Part shown: piece after piece, positions 50,180-58,591 of the stretch
How the letters are laid out: every line of letters starts with the position of its first letter
How positions within the stretch are numbered: the first letter of the stretch is position 1
Source of the DNA: Pseudaeromonas sp041441555
Lineage (GTDB): Bacteria > Pseudomonadota > Gammaproteobacteria > Enterobacterales > Aeromonadaceae
Reading direction: 5' to 3'
NCBI GenBank assembly: GCA_041441555.1
Contig: JASDSW010000062.1
Location: forward strand, 1-59,710
DNA: 59,710 nt
Notes under the pieces: model-generated
The model's input: the letters and a program-made list of their open reading frames with translations, nothing else
What the model was told of the DNA's origin: nothing
Databases searched by the model: none
Made by a program: the position numbers and the translations under genes

Positions 50180-51904
50180 TCAGGCTGCCACATCCGCCGA
50201 CCCCGGCTGATGAATGGCAATGTATCGTTGGTATTTGGCTGCCTTCAGCCGCGTCAGATCGACGAGTACCAGGCCATCGATGCAGTTGGCAAAATCCGGG
50301 TCACAGCCAAAATCCAGAAACTGGACGCCACCGGCCTCGCACAGTTCACCATACTGCTTGTAGAGGGTCGGAATGGCGCAGCCCATGTTATCCAGCAGCG
50401 ATTTCAGGCGACTCAGATCGGCTTGGTAATCCAGCTCGGTGAACTGCTCCTGCTCGAGTGCGCGGGTTGGCGGATAGGGGTTGCGCGAGTGCGCCATCGC
50501 GGCGGGCGCGGCGAAGTAGCAGCGGTAGAAGGCGACCAGCAGATCACGCGCGGCCAGCGGCAGAGTTCCCGAGATGGAGACCGGGCCGAACAGGTAGCGA
50601 TACTCCGGATGGCGGGCCAGAAAGGCGCCGATCCCCTGCCAGAGGTAGTCCAGTCCCCGGCGCCCCCAGTAGGCTGGTTGAATGAAGCTGCGCCCCAGCT
50701 CGATCCCCTGCGCCAATATCTCCTCCATCCCTGCGCCATAGGCAAACAGGCTATGGCTGTAGAGTCCGGCGACCCCTTTTTGTCGGAGCTGGAGGGCGGT
50801 TGGGATCAACCGATAGGCGCCGACGATCTCCAGCTCGACCGGATCCCACAACAGCAGGTGCAGATAGTCCTCATCGTAGCGATCCAGATCCCGGCGCTGG
50901 CCGCTTCCTTCACCGACCGCCCGGAAGGCGATTTCGCGCAGACGCCCCAACTCGCGCAGGATGGGGGCGTGGGGTTGCTGCTCACGCCGGTACAGATGGA
51001 TCTGCTTGCCATCCGGCGTCTGGCCCAGACGTTCGCAGGCCTCAATGGCCCGTTTGAGCGGCGCCCGCGCCTCGGGGAGGGCGATAGGCGCCTCGGTGCG
51101 AAACAGCGCCGACTTGCCACGAGCCAGCCGATACAGATGCTTGCGAAAGCGCTTGGCCAGGGCCTCCAACGGCAGATCGAGGCTAGACCAGGCGGCGTAG
51201 GGGATGCGGGCGCCGATGCGTAGCTGAATGCGACCGCTGCGCTGGGCAAACATCTCGCGCACCAGCAGCAGGGTCGCCAGCGGCTTGTAGAGCATGGAGG
51301 TAAGGTAGAACAGCGGCGAGTTGCGACCGCGCACAAAGAGCGGAACGATCGGTGCGCGGTAGCGCGCCGCCAGACGTAAAAAACTGCCACTCCAGCGGCC
51401 GTCGCGCACCCCCTGGGGACGCAGGCGCGAGACCTCGCCCGCCGGAAAAATCAGCAGGGCTCCCTCGGCGGCCAGATGATCTTGTAGGGCCGTGATCTGT
51501 TGGCGGCTGGTTTTATGGTTGAGATTATCGACCGGCAGCAACAGCGATTGCATCGGCTCGACATGGGTGAGTAGCTGATTGGCGACGATCTTGATATCGG
51601 GGCGCACCCGGGCGATCACCCGCAGCAGCGCCATGCCATCCAGGGTGCCCAGCGGATGGTTGGCCACCAGCACCACCGGGCCTGTGCTGGGGATGTGTTC
51701 CAGATCGGGCTCGGCGACGTCACTGGCGAAATCGAAGTAGCTGAGGAGCTGCTCGACAAAATCGAGTCCCTGCAGGTGGGGATAACGGCTGGCAAATTGT
51801 TGTAGATCGTGTTCACACAACAGACGGCGCAACAGGGCGCGCTGCCAGCTGACCTCGCGGTGGGTCGGGAAATAGTGGTCGAGTAACGCGCTGACACTGA
51901 TCAT
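50180..51904 (-). CDS. olsF: Bifunctional ornithine lipid synthase OlsF
   Basis: A 574-residue fusion. The N-terminal lysophospholipid acyltransferase-like half (about 60-270) has the H-x4-D motif in VANHPLGTLDGM and FPAGEVSRLRP. The C-terminal half (about 290-560) is a GNAT/OlsB-like N-acyltransferase (ELGRLREIAFRAVGEGSG, ELGRSFIQPAYWGRRGLDYLWQG). This order is that of Serratia OlsF, in which the C-terminal half N-acylates ornithine and the N-terminal half adds the second acyl chain. The product would be a phosphorus-free membrane lipid. The ATG has GGAGG 7 nt upstream. A generic haemolysin-type acyltransferase annotation is the alternative. Confidence 0.85.
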   Translation of the reverse strand: MISVSALLDHYFPTHREVSWQRALLRRLLCEHDLQQFASRYPHLQGLDFVEQLLSYFDFASDVAEPDLEHIPSTGPVVLVANHPLGTLDGMALLRVIARVRPDIKIVANQLLTHVEPMQSLLLPVDNLNHKTSRQQITALQDHLAAEGALLIFPAGEVSRLRPQGVRDGRWSGSFLRLAARYRAPIVPLFVRGRNSPLFYLTSMLYKPLATLLLVREMFAQRSGRIQLRIGARIPYAAWSSLDLPLEALAKRFRKHLYRLARGKSALFRTEAPIALPEARAPLKRAIEACERLGQTPDGKQIHLYRREQQPHAPILRELGRLREIAFRAVGEGSGQRRDLDRYDEDYLHLLLWDPVELEIVGAYRLIPTALQLRQKGVAGLYSHSLFAYGAGMEEILAQGIELGRSFIQPAYWGRRGLDYLWQGIGAFLARHPEYRYLFGPVSISGTLPLAARDLLVAFYRCYFAAPAAMAHSRNPYPPTRALEQEQFTELDYQADLSRLKSLLDNMGCAIPTLYKQYGELCEAGGVQFLDFGCDPDFANCIDGLVLVDLTRLKAAKYQRYIAIHQPGSADVAA

Positions 51905-51964
51905 CGGCTGGCCTCCGGCAGATTACCGGAAACCAGCGTGGCAGCAACCGATGACGATAGTCGG

Positions 51965-53200
51965 TCAGTTGGATGACGTCTGAGTGACGGTCAGACGGGC
52001 GATGGCGATCAGGGTCTCGACCGCCTTCTCCATGGCCGGGACGGGAATGTATTCATGTTTGCCATGGAAGTTGTGGCCGCCGGTGAACAGGTTGGGGCAG
52101 GGCAGGCCCATGAACGACAGGCGTGATCCATCGGTGCCGCCGCGGATCGGTTTGATCTTCGGCGTCACCCCAACCTCGCGCATGGCTTGCTCAGCGATGT
52201 CGATGATGTGGCGATGGGGCTCGACCTGGGCGCGCATGTTGCGATAGCTCTCCTGGATGGCGATGCTAAATCGCGGCTGGCTGAGTCGAGCATTCCAGCT
52301 ATCGACCTGGTCGAGCAGGAACTGTTGGCGTTGGGCAAAACCGGCCTCATCGAAGTCGCGCACTATGTAGGTGAGGGTGCTCTCTTCTACCGAGCCCTGG
52401 CTGCCAATCAGGTGATAGAAGCCTTGATAGCCCTCGGTACACTCCGGCGTCTCATCGCTGGGCATCTCGGCATGGAAGCGGGCGGCCAGGGTCTGGCTGT
52501 TGACCATGATGCCCTTGGCGGTTCCGGGGTGGACGTTATTGCCTCGCACATGCACGATAGCCGTGGCGGCGTTGAAGTTTTCATACTCCAGCTCGCCGAG
52601 CTCACCGCCATCCACGGTGTAGGCCCACTGGGCGCGGAAGCGATCCAGCGGAAAACGGTCGGCGCCGCGACCGATCTCTTCATCCGGCGTGAACCCCAGG
52701 TAAATATCACCATGAGGTATTTCTGGATGGGCCAGCAGATGGGCCGCCGCCGTGATGATTTCGCAGATCCCGGCCTTGTCATCGGCACCGAGCAGGGTGG
52801 TGCCATCGGTGGTGATGAGATCCTGTCCCAGATACTGGCGCAACGAGGGGAATTCGACCGGGCTGAGCACCTCCTGACCGCTGCCCAGGGCAATCTCGCC
52901 GCCCTGGTACGACTCGATGAGCTGGGCCTGTACCGCCTTGCCGGAGAAATCCGGTGCCGTGTCCATGTGGGCGATGAAGCCGATGGCGGGAACCGGGGCG
53001 CTGACATTGGCCGGCAGCAGGGCGGTCAGATAGCCGTTGTCATCCAATGCCACCTGGTGCAGACCCAAAGCGCTCAGCTCGTCGGCCAACAGGCGGGCGA
53101 GGGCGAATTGACCGGGCGTGGAGGGACATTGACTCTGGCGCGGATCGGATTGGCTATCAAAGGCGATATAACGAAAGAAGCGAGGCAATAAATTTTTCAT
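51965..53200 (-). CDS. pepT: Peptidase T (aminotripeptidase)
   Basis: PepT is an M20 zinc aminopeptidase that removes the N-terminal residue of tripeptides. The 411-residue protein has the metal/catalytic motifs GFIAHMDTAPDFSG, TTDGTTLLGADDKAGICEI, FTPDEEIGRGADRF, GGTDGSRLSFMGLPCPNLFTG and GHNFHGKHEY. An FNR site of the kind controlling E. coli pepT was sought upstream and not found. The gene is alone, divergent from the speA leader region. Confidence 0.95.
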   Translation of the reverse strand: MKNLLPRFFRYIAFDSQSDPRQSQCPSTPGQFALARLLADELSALGLHQVALDDNGYLTALLPANVSAPVPAIGFIAHMDTAPDFSGKAVQAQLIESYQGGEIALGSGQEVLSPVEFPSLRQYLGQDLITTDGTTLLGADDKAGICEIITAAAHLLAHPEIPHGDIYLGFTPDEEIGRGADRFPLDRFRAQWAYTVDGGELGELEYENFNAATAIVHVRGNNVHPGTAKGIMVNSQTLAARFHAEMPSDETPECTEGYQGFYHLIGSQGSVEESTLTYIVRDFDEAGFAQRQQFLLDQVDSWNARLSQPRFSIAIQESYRNMRAQVEPHRHIIDIAEQAMREVGVTPKIKPIRGGTDGSRLSFMGLPCPNLFTGGHNFHGKHEYIPVPAMEKAVETLIAIARLTVTQTSSN

Positions 53201-53458
53201 AAGCAGTCATGTTGCGGTTTCAATGGGCAGAGTATGCCGGCTGTCGCAGCGGCTCTTATTGCGTCATCGCAGGTTTTTGGCGGATCCTGCTGGCAAATGA
53301 CGGCTGCAATTGTGGATCCTGTGGTTGTCGCCAGCCTGCGCCCTGAGCTGTCTGGCGCTGCATTTTGTAATTTTATTCACTCAAATTTAATGAATACGCA
53401 TTTGTGCTAATTCTCTGCTCTTTTCTGGTGTTTTTAACGCAGATATTTCCGTTGGCAA

Positions 53459-53524
53459 ATGGAAAAAACTGTGTGTAAACTCTGCGCAAATAGCCATAGA
53501 GCTCCTGCTGATATGGTCGCATGA
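53459..53524 (+). CDS. Candidate 21-residue leader peptide before a terminator-like hairpin
   Basis: A short frame beginning MEKTVCKLCANSH and ending PADMVA, whose stop lies 6 nt before a 12-bp hairpin. The ribosome-binding site is weak. No attenuation-type run of one amino acid is present. Its main support is position, so it may be part of a non-coding RNA instead. Confidence 0.3.
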   Translation: MEKTVCKLCANSHRAPADMVA

Positions 53525-53530
53525 ATGTTC

Positions 53531-53560
53531 AAGCCCTTCGGCCTTGCCGAGGGGCTTTTC
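53531..53560 (+). terminator. Terminator-like hairpin in the speA upstream region
   Basis: AAGCCCTTCGGC pairs with GCCGAGGGGCTT (12 continuous pairs including one GU) around a CTT loop. Four T run from the stem's 3' end. It is about 415 bp before speA, so it ends a separate short transcript or attenuates a long leader. Confidence 0.65.
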
Positions 53561-53975
53561 ACTGGTCTGGTGTCTCCGGTTGGAGCACCTTCTGTGACAT
53601 GGAGTCTTGACCCGGCATGCACGATGACGCCTCTTGGGCACGTCCTTTCCTCTCCGCTCGTTTTGCGGCTCATGCCTGGTTGAACTCCCCCTATTCTTCT
53701 TTTGCCTCCTCCCCGATCCAGTTGCTTGCCCGGCCCATGCTTGGCTCGGCGCCTGCTGGCCTCGTCGGCAAAAGCAGTGAGCCCTTCGGGGCAATCAAAC
53801 CATGACGGTTGTCGTGGGAATGAAAAAGGCCCGCAGTCATGCAGCGCGCGTCAGGGCCAACGCGGCTGCGGGCAATCAGCTACCCCAGAGTTCCGGTGCA
53901 GACTGGAACTGCTGGATTGTGATTTGGCCAGTAACGAGTTCCCTTGGCGGGATCTCTTATTGCGAGGCATAGCCC

Positions 53976-55880
53976 ATGACTAATTGGTCCTCAGCGGACG
54001 CTCTCAAGGTCTATAACCTGCCTTACTGGGGCGGTGGCTTTTTTCATTTGGATGACAAGGGACAAGTGGTGGTGGCTCCGGACAAGAGCCGTCCGGATCA
54101 CCGGATCACCCTGGTCGAGATCATCGAACAGTTGCGTCAGCAAGGGTACGCGGCGCCTGTGTTATTGCGTTTTCCTGACATCATCAAGAGTCGGGTCGAT
54201 GCGCTGTTCAACGCCTTCCAGCAAGCCATAGAAAACTACGGCTACGAGGGCAGCTATCAGTGCGTCTACCCCATCAAGGTGAACCAACAGAATCAGGTGA
54301 TCGAGTCGATTGCCAAGGCCTACGACGACAAACCGCGTCTGGGGCTGGAAGCCGGCTCTAAACCCGAGCTGCTGGCCGTACTCTCCCATCGTCATGCGCG
54401 GGGCACAGTCATCGTCTGCAACGGTTATAAGGACCGCGAGTATGTGCGTCATGCGCTGCTCGGTAGCCTGATGGGGCACCATGTCTACATCGTCATCGAA
54501 AAGCCCTCCGAGCTGGAGTTGGTATTGGATGAAGCCGAACGGCTGAACATAGCGCCGCGCATCGGCGTGCGGGCTCGTTTGGCTCATCAGAGTGCCGGCA
54601 AATGGCAGGCCAGCGGTGGCGAGAAGTCGAAGTTTGGCCTGTCGGCGGCGCAGATCCTGCGTCTGGTCGAGCGGCTACGCGAACTGGGCAAGCTCGACTG
54701 GCTGCAGTTGGTGCACTTCCATCTGGGATCGCAGATCGCCAATATCCGTGACATTCAAGGCGGGATCCGCGAGTGCGGCCGCTTCTACGCCGAGCTGCGC
54801 CGCATGGGCGCCGCCATCGAAGTGGTGGATGTCGGTGGCGGGCTGGGGGTCGACTACGAAGGCTCGCGCTCACAAAGCCACTGCTCGGCCAACTACAGCC
54901 TGCGCGAATATGCCAACAACGTGGTCTGGGGCATCGGTGATGTCTGCCGCGAGTTTGAACTGCCCCATCCGACCATCATCAGTGAGTCGGGACGGGCCAT
55001 CACGGCACACCACGCGGTGCTCATCTCCAACGTGATTGGCACCGAGCGGGTCGAGAGCCGCGAGCTGGATGCGCCGGATGAGACGGCCCCGCTGCTGCTG
55101 CAGAACATGTGGAAGAGCTGGCTCGAGCTCAACGAGGAAGACCCGGGGTTGCTGGAAATTTTCCACGACTCGGGGGCCGATTTGGCCGATGTGCACAGCC
55201 AGTACACCATGGGGTTGTTGACGCTGCCGGAGCGCGCCTGGGCCGAAGAGTTGCATCTGAACCTGTGCTTGAAGGTCAAGGAGCTGCTCAACCCGATCAA
55301 CCGGCAGCACAGAGCCATGCTCGACGAGCTCAACGACAAGCTGGCTGACAAGTGCTTCGTCAACTTCTCGCTGTTCCAGTCGTTGCCGGATGCCTGGGGA
55401 ATCGATCAGATCTTCCCCGTGGTGCCGCTCAGTGGTCTGGACCGGCCGCCGGTGCGCCGCGGGGTGGTGTTCGACATCACCTGTGACTCTGACGGCATGA
55501 TTGACCATTACGTCGATGGCGTCGGGGTCGAGAGCACGCTGCCGATGCCGGAGTTTGCACCCGACGAGAGCTGCTACATGGGCTTCTTCTTGGTGGGGGC
55601 CTATCAGGAGATCCTGGGGGATCTGCACAACCTGTTTGGTGACACCCACAGCGCCGACATCAGCCTGGATGCCGATGGCAAGCCGGTGATCACCCACGTG
55701 ATCCGCGGCGACAACGTCGACAACCTGCTGCGTTACGTCAACATCAACCCGCAGATGATCCGGGAAAACTATCAACTGCTGGCGGCTCACCCGTCACTGG
55801 ATGAGGAGACCCGTACCGCGTTGCTGGCCGAGCTGGAATCGGGGCTGCAAGGTTATGCCTATCTGGAGGCGGACGAGTAA
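53976..55880 (+). CDS. speA: Biosynthetic arginine decarboxylase
   Basis: SpeA makes agmatine from arginine, the entry to putrescine synthesis. The 634-residue fold-III PLP enzyme has the cofactor lysine in VYPIKVNQQNQVIES, GYKDREYVRHALL, HFHLGSQIANI, VDVGGGLGVDYEGSRS and the substrate-site region FDITCDSDGMIDHYVDG. GAGG precedes the ATG. speB is not adjacent. A long palindrome-rich leader region lies upstream and a terminator downstream. Confidence 0.96.
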   Translation: MTNWSSADALKVYNLPYWGGGFFHLDDKGQVVVAPDKSRPDHRITLVEIIEQLRQQGYAAPVLLRFPDIIKSRVDALFNAFQQAIENYGYEGSYQCVYPIKVNQQNQVIESIAKAYDDKPRLGLEAGSKPELLAVLSHRHARGTVIVCNGYKDREYVRHALLGSLMGHHVYIVIEKPSELELVLDEAERLNIAPRIGVRARLAHQSAGKWQASGGEKSKFGLSAAQILRLVERLRELGKLDWLQLVHFHLGSQIANIRDIQGGIRECGRFYAELRRMGAAIEVVDVGGGLGVDYEGSRSQSHCSANYSLREYANNVVWGIGDVCREFELPHPTIISESGRAITAHHAVLISNVIGTERVESRELDAPDETAPLLLQNMWKSWLELNEEDPGLLEIFHDSGADLADVHSQYTMGLLTLPERAWAEELHLNLCLKVKELLNPINRQHRAMLDELNDKLADKCFVNFSLFQSLPDAWGIDQIFPVVPLSGLDRPPVRRGVVFDITCDSDGMIDHYVDGVGVESTLPMPEFAPDESCYMGFFLVGAYQEILGDLHNLFGDTHSADISLDADGKPVITHVIRGDNVDNLLRYVNINPQMIRENYQLLAAHPSLDEETRTALLAELESGLQGYAYLEADE

Positions 55881-55898
55881 TCGGCCATCGCAGACGTC

Positions 55899-55927
55899 AA
55901 AAGGGAGCCAAATTGGCTCCCTTTTTT
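55899..55927 (+). terminator. speA terminator
   Basis: Stem GGGAGCC / GGCTCCC with AAATT loop, flanked by A and T tracts; six T follow. It could also work for the converging MreB-like gene. Confidence 0.88.
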
Positions 55928-55980
55928 CATGGCGTGCGCTACCGGTCATTCTACTGCTGACGCCAGAGGCGCTGCGCGGC

Positions 55981-56478
55981 TCAGGGCCGGAAGAGATGCC
56001 CCAGCTCCAGCGGAAAGTGTTGGCTGAGCAACTGCTCGCGGGTCAGCGGAATACCGGTCCACACCATGGCTCGGCGCGCACCCGCCGTCACAGCCAGCTC
56101 ACACAGGGCCCGGATTTCGATGGCGGTGAGGCCGCCTTCGAGCCGTTCCAGTGGATGCAGTATCACCTCGGGTCTGGGCTGAAACAGGCTGCGGGGCCAG
56201 GCTTGGCGCACAAAATAGATCAGGGTTTTTTCGGCATAGGCAAAGTCAGCCAGGATGGTGCGCGGATGGTCGAAGCCATTGACCAGATGAACACCGGGTT
56301 GGTGTACGCACTGATAGGCCGGTGTGCCGACGGCGAGGATCTGCGGCTTGCCACCGGCCTGTTGCTGGATGGCCAGCTGTGGGACATCGCGAAACTCATG
56401 GCCGCTCTCGACATGCAGAACGCTGAGTTCGTGGGCTCGGAGCTGGATGTAGAGCGTGGCTTTGGGAAGCAATGACAT
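55981..56478 (-). CDS. Half-length MreB homologue (subdomains IA/IB only)
   Basis: A 165-residue protein that aligns by eye with the first 160 or so residues of MreB. NGFDHPRTILADFAYAEKTL matches the MreB region RPMKDGVIADFFVTEKML. RPEVILHPLERLEGGLTAIE and the following RALCELAVTAGARRAMVWTG match the MreB strand-helix RPRVLVCVPVGATQVERRAI and its continuation. It ends cleanly before phosphate-2 (DIGGGTTE). The phosphate-1 loop is changed from DLGTAN to QLRAHE. ATP binding and filament formation are therefore doubtful. The frame is intact with GGAG upstream, so it is a gene in its own right rather than a fresh pseudogene. Confidence 0.7.
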   Translation of the reverse strand: MSLLPKATLYIQLRAHELSVLHVESGHEFRDVPQLAIQQQAGGKPQILAVGTPAYQCVHQPGVHLVNGFDHPRTILADFAYAEKTLIYFVRQAWPRSLFQPRPEVILHPLERLEGGLTAIEIRALCELAVTAGARRAMVWTGIPLTREQLLSQHFPLELGHLFRP

Positions 56479-56529
56479 GGCTCGTTTCTCCTCGTCGGAA
56501 TGGGCATGGTGGCGCCGCGACTGGCGGCG

Positions 56530-56859
56530 TTACTCCATGGCCATCCCCAGGGCGATCAGGGCCACGGTGCCTAGCGTGATGGTGGCGGAAAAGACGGTGC
56601 CCAGAATGGCGAAGATTTTCTTGCGCTCTTTTTGAAACAAGCCGCCGATGCCAAGGCCCAGTGAAACCAGGGTGGCAAACAAAAAAATCACCAGCAACAA
56701 GCCGATGATGATGGCGGTGACCGACTCCTCATTCATGCCGCCCGGCGTTGTTGCCTCAATGGCGCCGGCGATCACGAAGGTAAAGAAGATACAGACGCCA
56801 GCAGCGATGCTGACGATGAAGGAGGCGATACCGAGGCCTGAGTGTTTCAGCTCTTCCAT
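56530..56859 (-). CDS. Small membrane protein with three predicted helices
   Basis: A 109-residue hydrophobic protein of unknown function. Helices are predicted at about 12-33, 49-73 and 82-106, with a short polar loop (EATTPGGMNEESV) after the first and a basic cytosolic loop (FQKERKKI) before the last. AAGGA lies upstream of the ATG. The Gly/Ala-rich helices resemble DUF4190/DUF4064-type small membrane proteins, but no firm family is claimed. Confidence 0.75.
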   Translation of the reverse strand: MEELKHSGLGIASFIVSIAAGVCIFFTFVIAGAIEATTPGGMNEESVTAIIIGLLLVIFLFATLVSLGLGIGGLFQKERKKIFAILGTVFSATITLGTVALIALGMAME

Positions 56860-56996
56860 GAGGGCGATTCCTTAATCCCAAAGTGGTGGTGGTGAAAAAG
56901 TCTGTGGCCACCGCGGCCCTCAGACGGGAGTTGTGTTTCGCCGGGCATGTTAGCCGATTGCGGCGCCCAAGACAGTGACCCAATTGGCAAGCAGAT

Positions 56997-57371
56997 TCAC
57001 TGGCCGTGAAAAACGGCCTCGATGTTGTAACCGTCCGGATCATGGATAAAGGCGGCAAAGTAGGCGGCATGATAATGCGGGCGCAAGCCCGGCGCGCCAT
57101 TGTCGCGGCCTCCGGCCTGCAGCGCCGCCTGATAAAAGGCCCACACCTGCTCTTGGCTGGCGGCATGAAAGGCAATGTGACTGCGCGGGGTATAGGGCGT
57201 CCCGCTGGAGAGCCAAAAATCCCCCCCCGGATCCTTGCCGTTGGCCTCACCAAATCCGGCGGCCCCGGGAAATGCACCGCGCAGTTCATAGCCCAACGGT
57301 GCCAGCGCCTGGCGATAAAAGTCCGTGCTGCGTGCCAAGTCGCTGACGTGAATACCGGTATGATCGATCAT
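56997..57371 (-). CDS. VOC-family (glyoxalase/dioxygenase superfamily) protein
   Basis: A 124-residue vicinal-oxygen-chelate protein starting MIDHTGIHVSDLARSTDFY, with a second half containing RSHIAFHAASQEQVWAFY and ending FIHDPDGYNIEAVFHG. Putative metal ligands are His4, the His in SHIAFHA and the Glu in NIEAVFHG. The substrate is unknown. AGGAG precedes the ATG. Confidence 0.88.
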   Translation of the reverse strand: MIDHTGIHVSDLARSTDFYRQALAPLGYELRGAFPGAAGFGEANGKDPGGDFWLSSGTPYTPRSHIAFHAASQEQVWAFYQAALQAGGRDNGAPGLRPHYHAAYFAAFIHDPDGYNIEAVFHGQ

Positions 57372-57428
57372 CGAAGGCTCCTGATGAAGGGTGGATTCAG
57401 GGGTGGGTGTGTAGCAAATGAGTCTATT

Positions 57429-57839
57429 TTATTGAGGAGGCGTGGTACTGTCGATGGCGTGGTCAGTGCGGCGCTGCCGCACCTGCAGCCACGCGTAAAG
57501 CAGCAAAGCGCCCAGCGTATAGGCCAGCAGATCGTTGCCATCGAAGGTGGCGCCAATCACGATGCGAGCCAGTGCTACCTGTTCCAGATGGAGTACCTCG
57601 ACCAACCGCCAGTACTGTCCGAACTCGACGGCGCAGCAGAATACCCAGACCGCCAGCAGCAATCGGGATGGGGCGGTAACTAGCAGGCTGCGGCAGAGGA
57701 AAAAGAGCAACCACACGACTAGCAGATCGCCGATGAAGGGGCGGATGAATCGATCGTGCATATAGAGGCCTATCCCCAACTCCACTCCGAATAGCAGGCC
57801 GGCCCACAGGGCGTAACGAGGCGTCAGGGCTAAGCGCAT
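57429..57839 (-). CDS. DUF2809-type membrane protein
   Basis: A 136-residue protein with four predicted membrane helices. The conserved small-family features include DRFIRPFIGDLLVVWLLFFL and VIGATFDGNDLLAYTLGALL. Its function is unknown. GGAG lies 7 nt before the ATG. It is 28 bp after yjdF on the same strand and likely co-transcribed. Confidence 0.8.
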   Translation of the reverse strand: MRLALTPRYALWAGLLFGVELGIGLYMHDRFIRPFIGDLLVVWLLFFLCRSLLVTAPSRLLLAVWVFCCAVEFGQYWRLVEVLHLEQVALARIVIGATFDGNDLLAYTLGALLLYAWLQVRQRRTDHAIDSTTPPQ

Positions 57840-57867
57840 GTGCGAGCTCCGGGTAAGAGAGGGCGCT

Positions 57868-58500
57868 TCATGAAGTCAATCGCGCTAGTTGCCGGTTGTG
57901 CAGATGGGTGAGGGTCACCAAGGCTGTGACTGAGCCAATCAGGGCCATAAACATGTCAGATTGGGTATCCCAGGGATCCCCTTGGGTGCCGAGAAACTCG
58001 TCCGCCCCCTGTCCCAAGGCGAGGGCTGCGCCCCATTCGATGAGCTCGTAGCTGGCACTGATGGCCAGCACCACGCAGACCACCAAAAAGCTGAGCATCT
58101 TGCCGGCGCGAACATGATGGCCGCGAAGCAGTATTTCACGCGCCGCCAGCGCGGGGACAAAGCCCTGGAAAAAATGGCCAATCTTGTCGTAAGGATTACG
58201 CCTGAGCTCCAGGAGATCGGCGATCTGAAAGCCGAGTGGGACTCGGGCATAGCTGTAGGCTCCGCCCACGATCAAGACCACCGCGTGCCAAAATATGAAA
58301 AAGTAGAGCAGGTTGGTCAGGGGATAGCGCCGATAGGTGCCCCACAGCAGAGGCAAAACGATCAAGACGGGAAATACCTCCAGCAGCCAGGTTGTCCGCT
58401 CGAAGGGGTGAAGGCCGGACAATAGCAACAACAGCAGCAACACCCCGGATGCGACAACCAGGAGAGGAGGGCGATAGGAGGTTTGAGGATCGAATAACAT
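57868..58500 (-). CDS. yjdF: YjdF family (DUF2238) inner-membrane protein
   Basis: A 210-residue protein with about six membrane helices. The conserved block DKIGHFFQGFVPALAAREIL and the charged segment DEFLGTQGDPWDTQSDMFMAL are typical of the YjdF/DUF2238 family, whose function is not known. An upstream TTG in frame (58518) is less likely than ATG 58500. It forms a pair with the DUF2809-type gene, both encoding small membrane proteins. Confidence 0.82.
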   Translation of the reverse strand: MLFDPQTSYRPPLLVVASGVLLLLLLLSGLHPFERTTWLLEVFPVLIVLPLLWGTYRRYPLTNLLYFFIFWHAVVLIVGGAYSYARVPLGFQIADLLELRRNPYDKIGHFFQGFVPALAAREILLRGHHVRAGKMLSFLVVCVVLAISASYELIEWGAALALGQGADEFLGTQGDPWDTQSDMFMALIGSVTALVTLTHLHNRQLARLTS

Positions 58501-58591
58501 GCTCGGTGTCCGTTTCAAGAATAGTGGAGTGATTCTAGCCGGTTACCAAGACAGACTAAAACCGGAATCGAGTCATCTGGTGCCATCAGAC

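Larger units (their letters stand above)
53201..53975. promoter_or_regulatory. Long divergent region between pepT and speA
   Basis: 775 bp with no recognised protein gene. It holds a 21-codon frame and terminator-like hairpin (53459-53560, listed separately) and a large stem-loop at about 53831-53876 (GCCCGCAG / CTGCGGGC). Two longer frames, 53617-53805 and 53802-53972, have weak ribosome-binding sites and no family resemblance. E. coli speA is also preceded by small ORFs (yqgB, yqgD), so leader-encoded peptides are plausible. Confidence 0.5.

Noticed and set aside
53617..53972. Two overlapping frames of about 60 codons before speA
   Set aside because: Weak ribosome-binding sites, no recognisable domain and low-complexity content; described only as part of the leader region.
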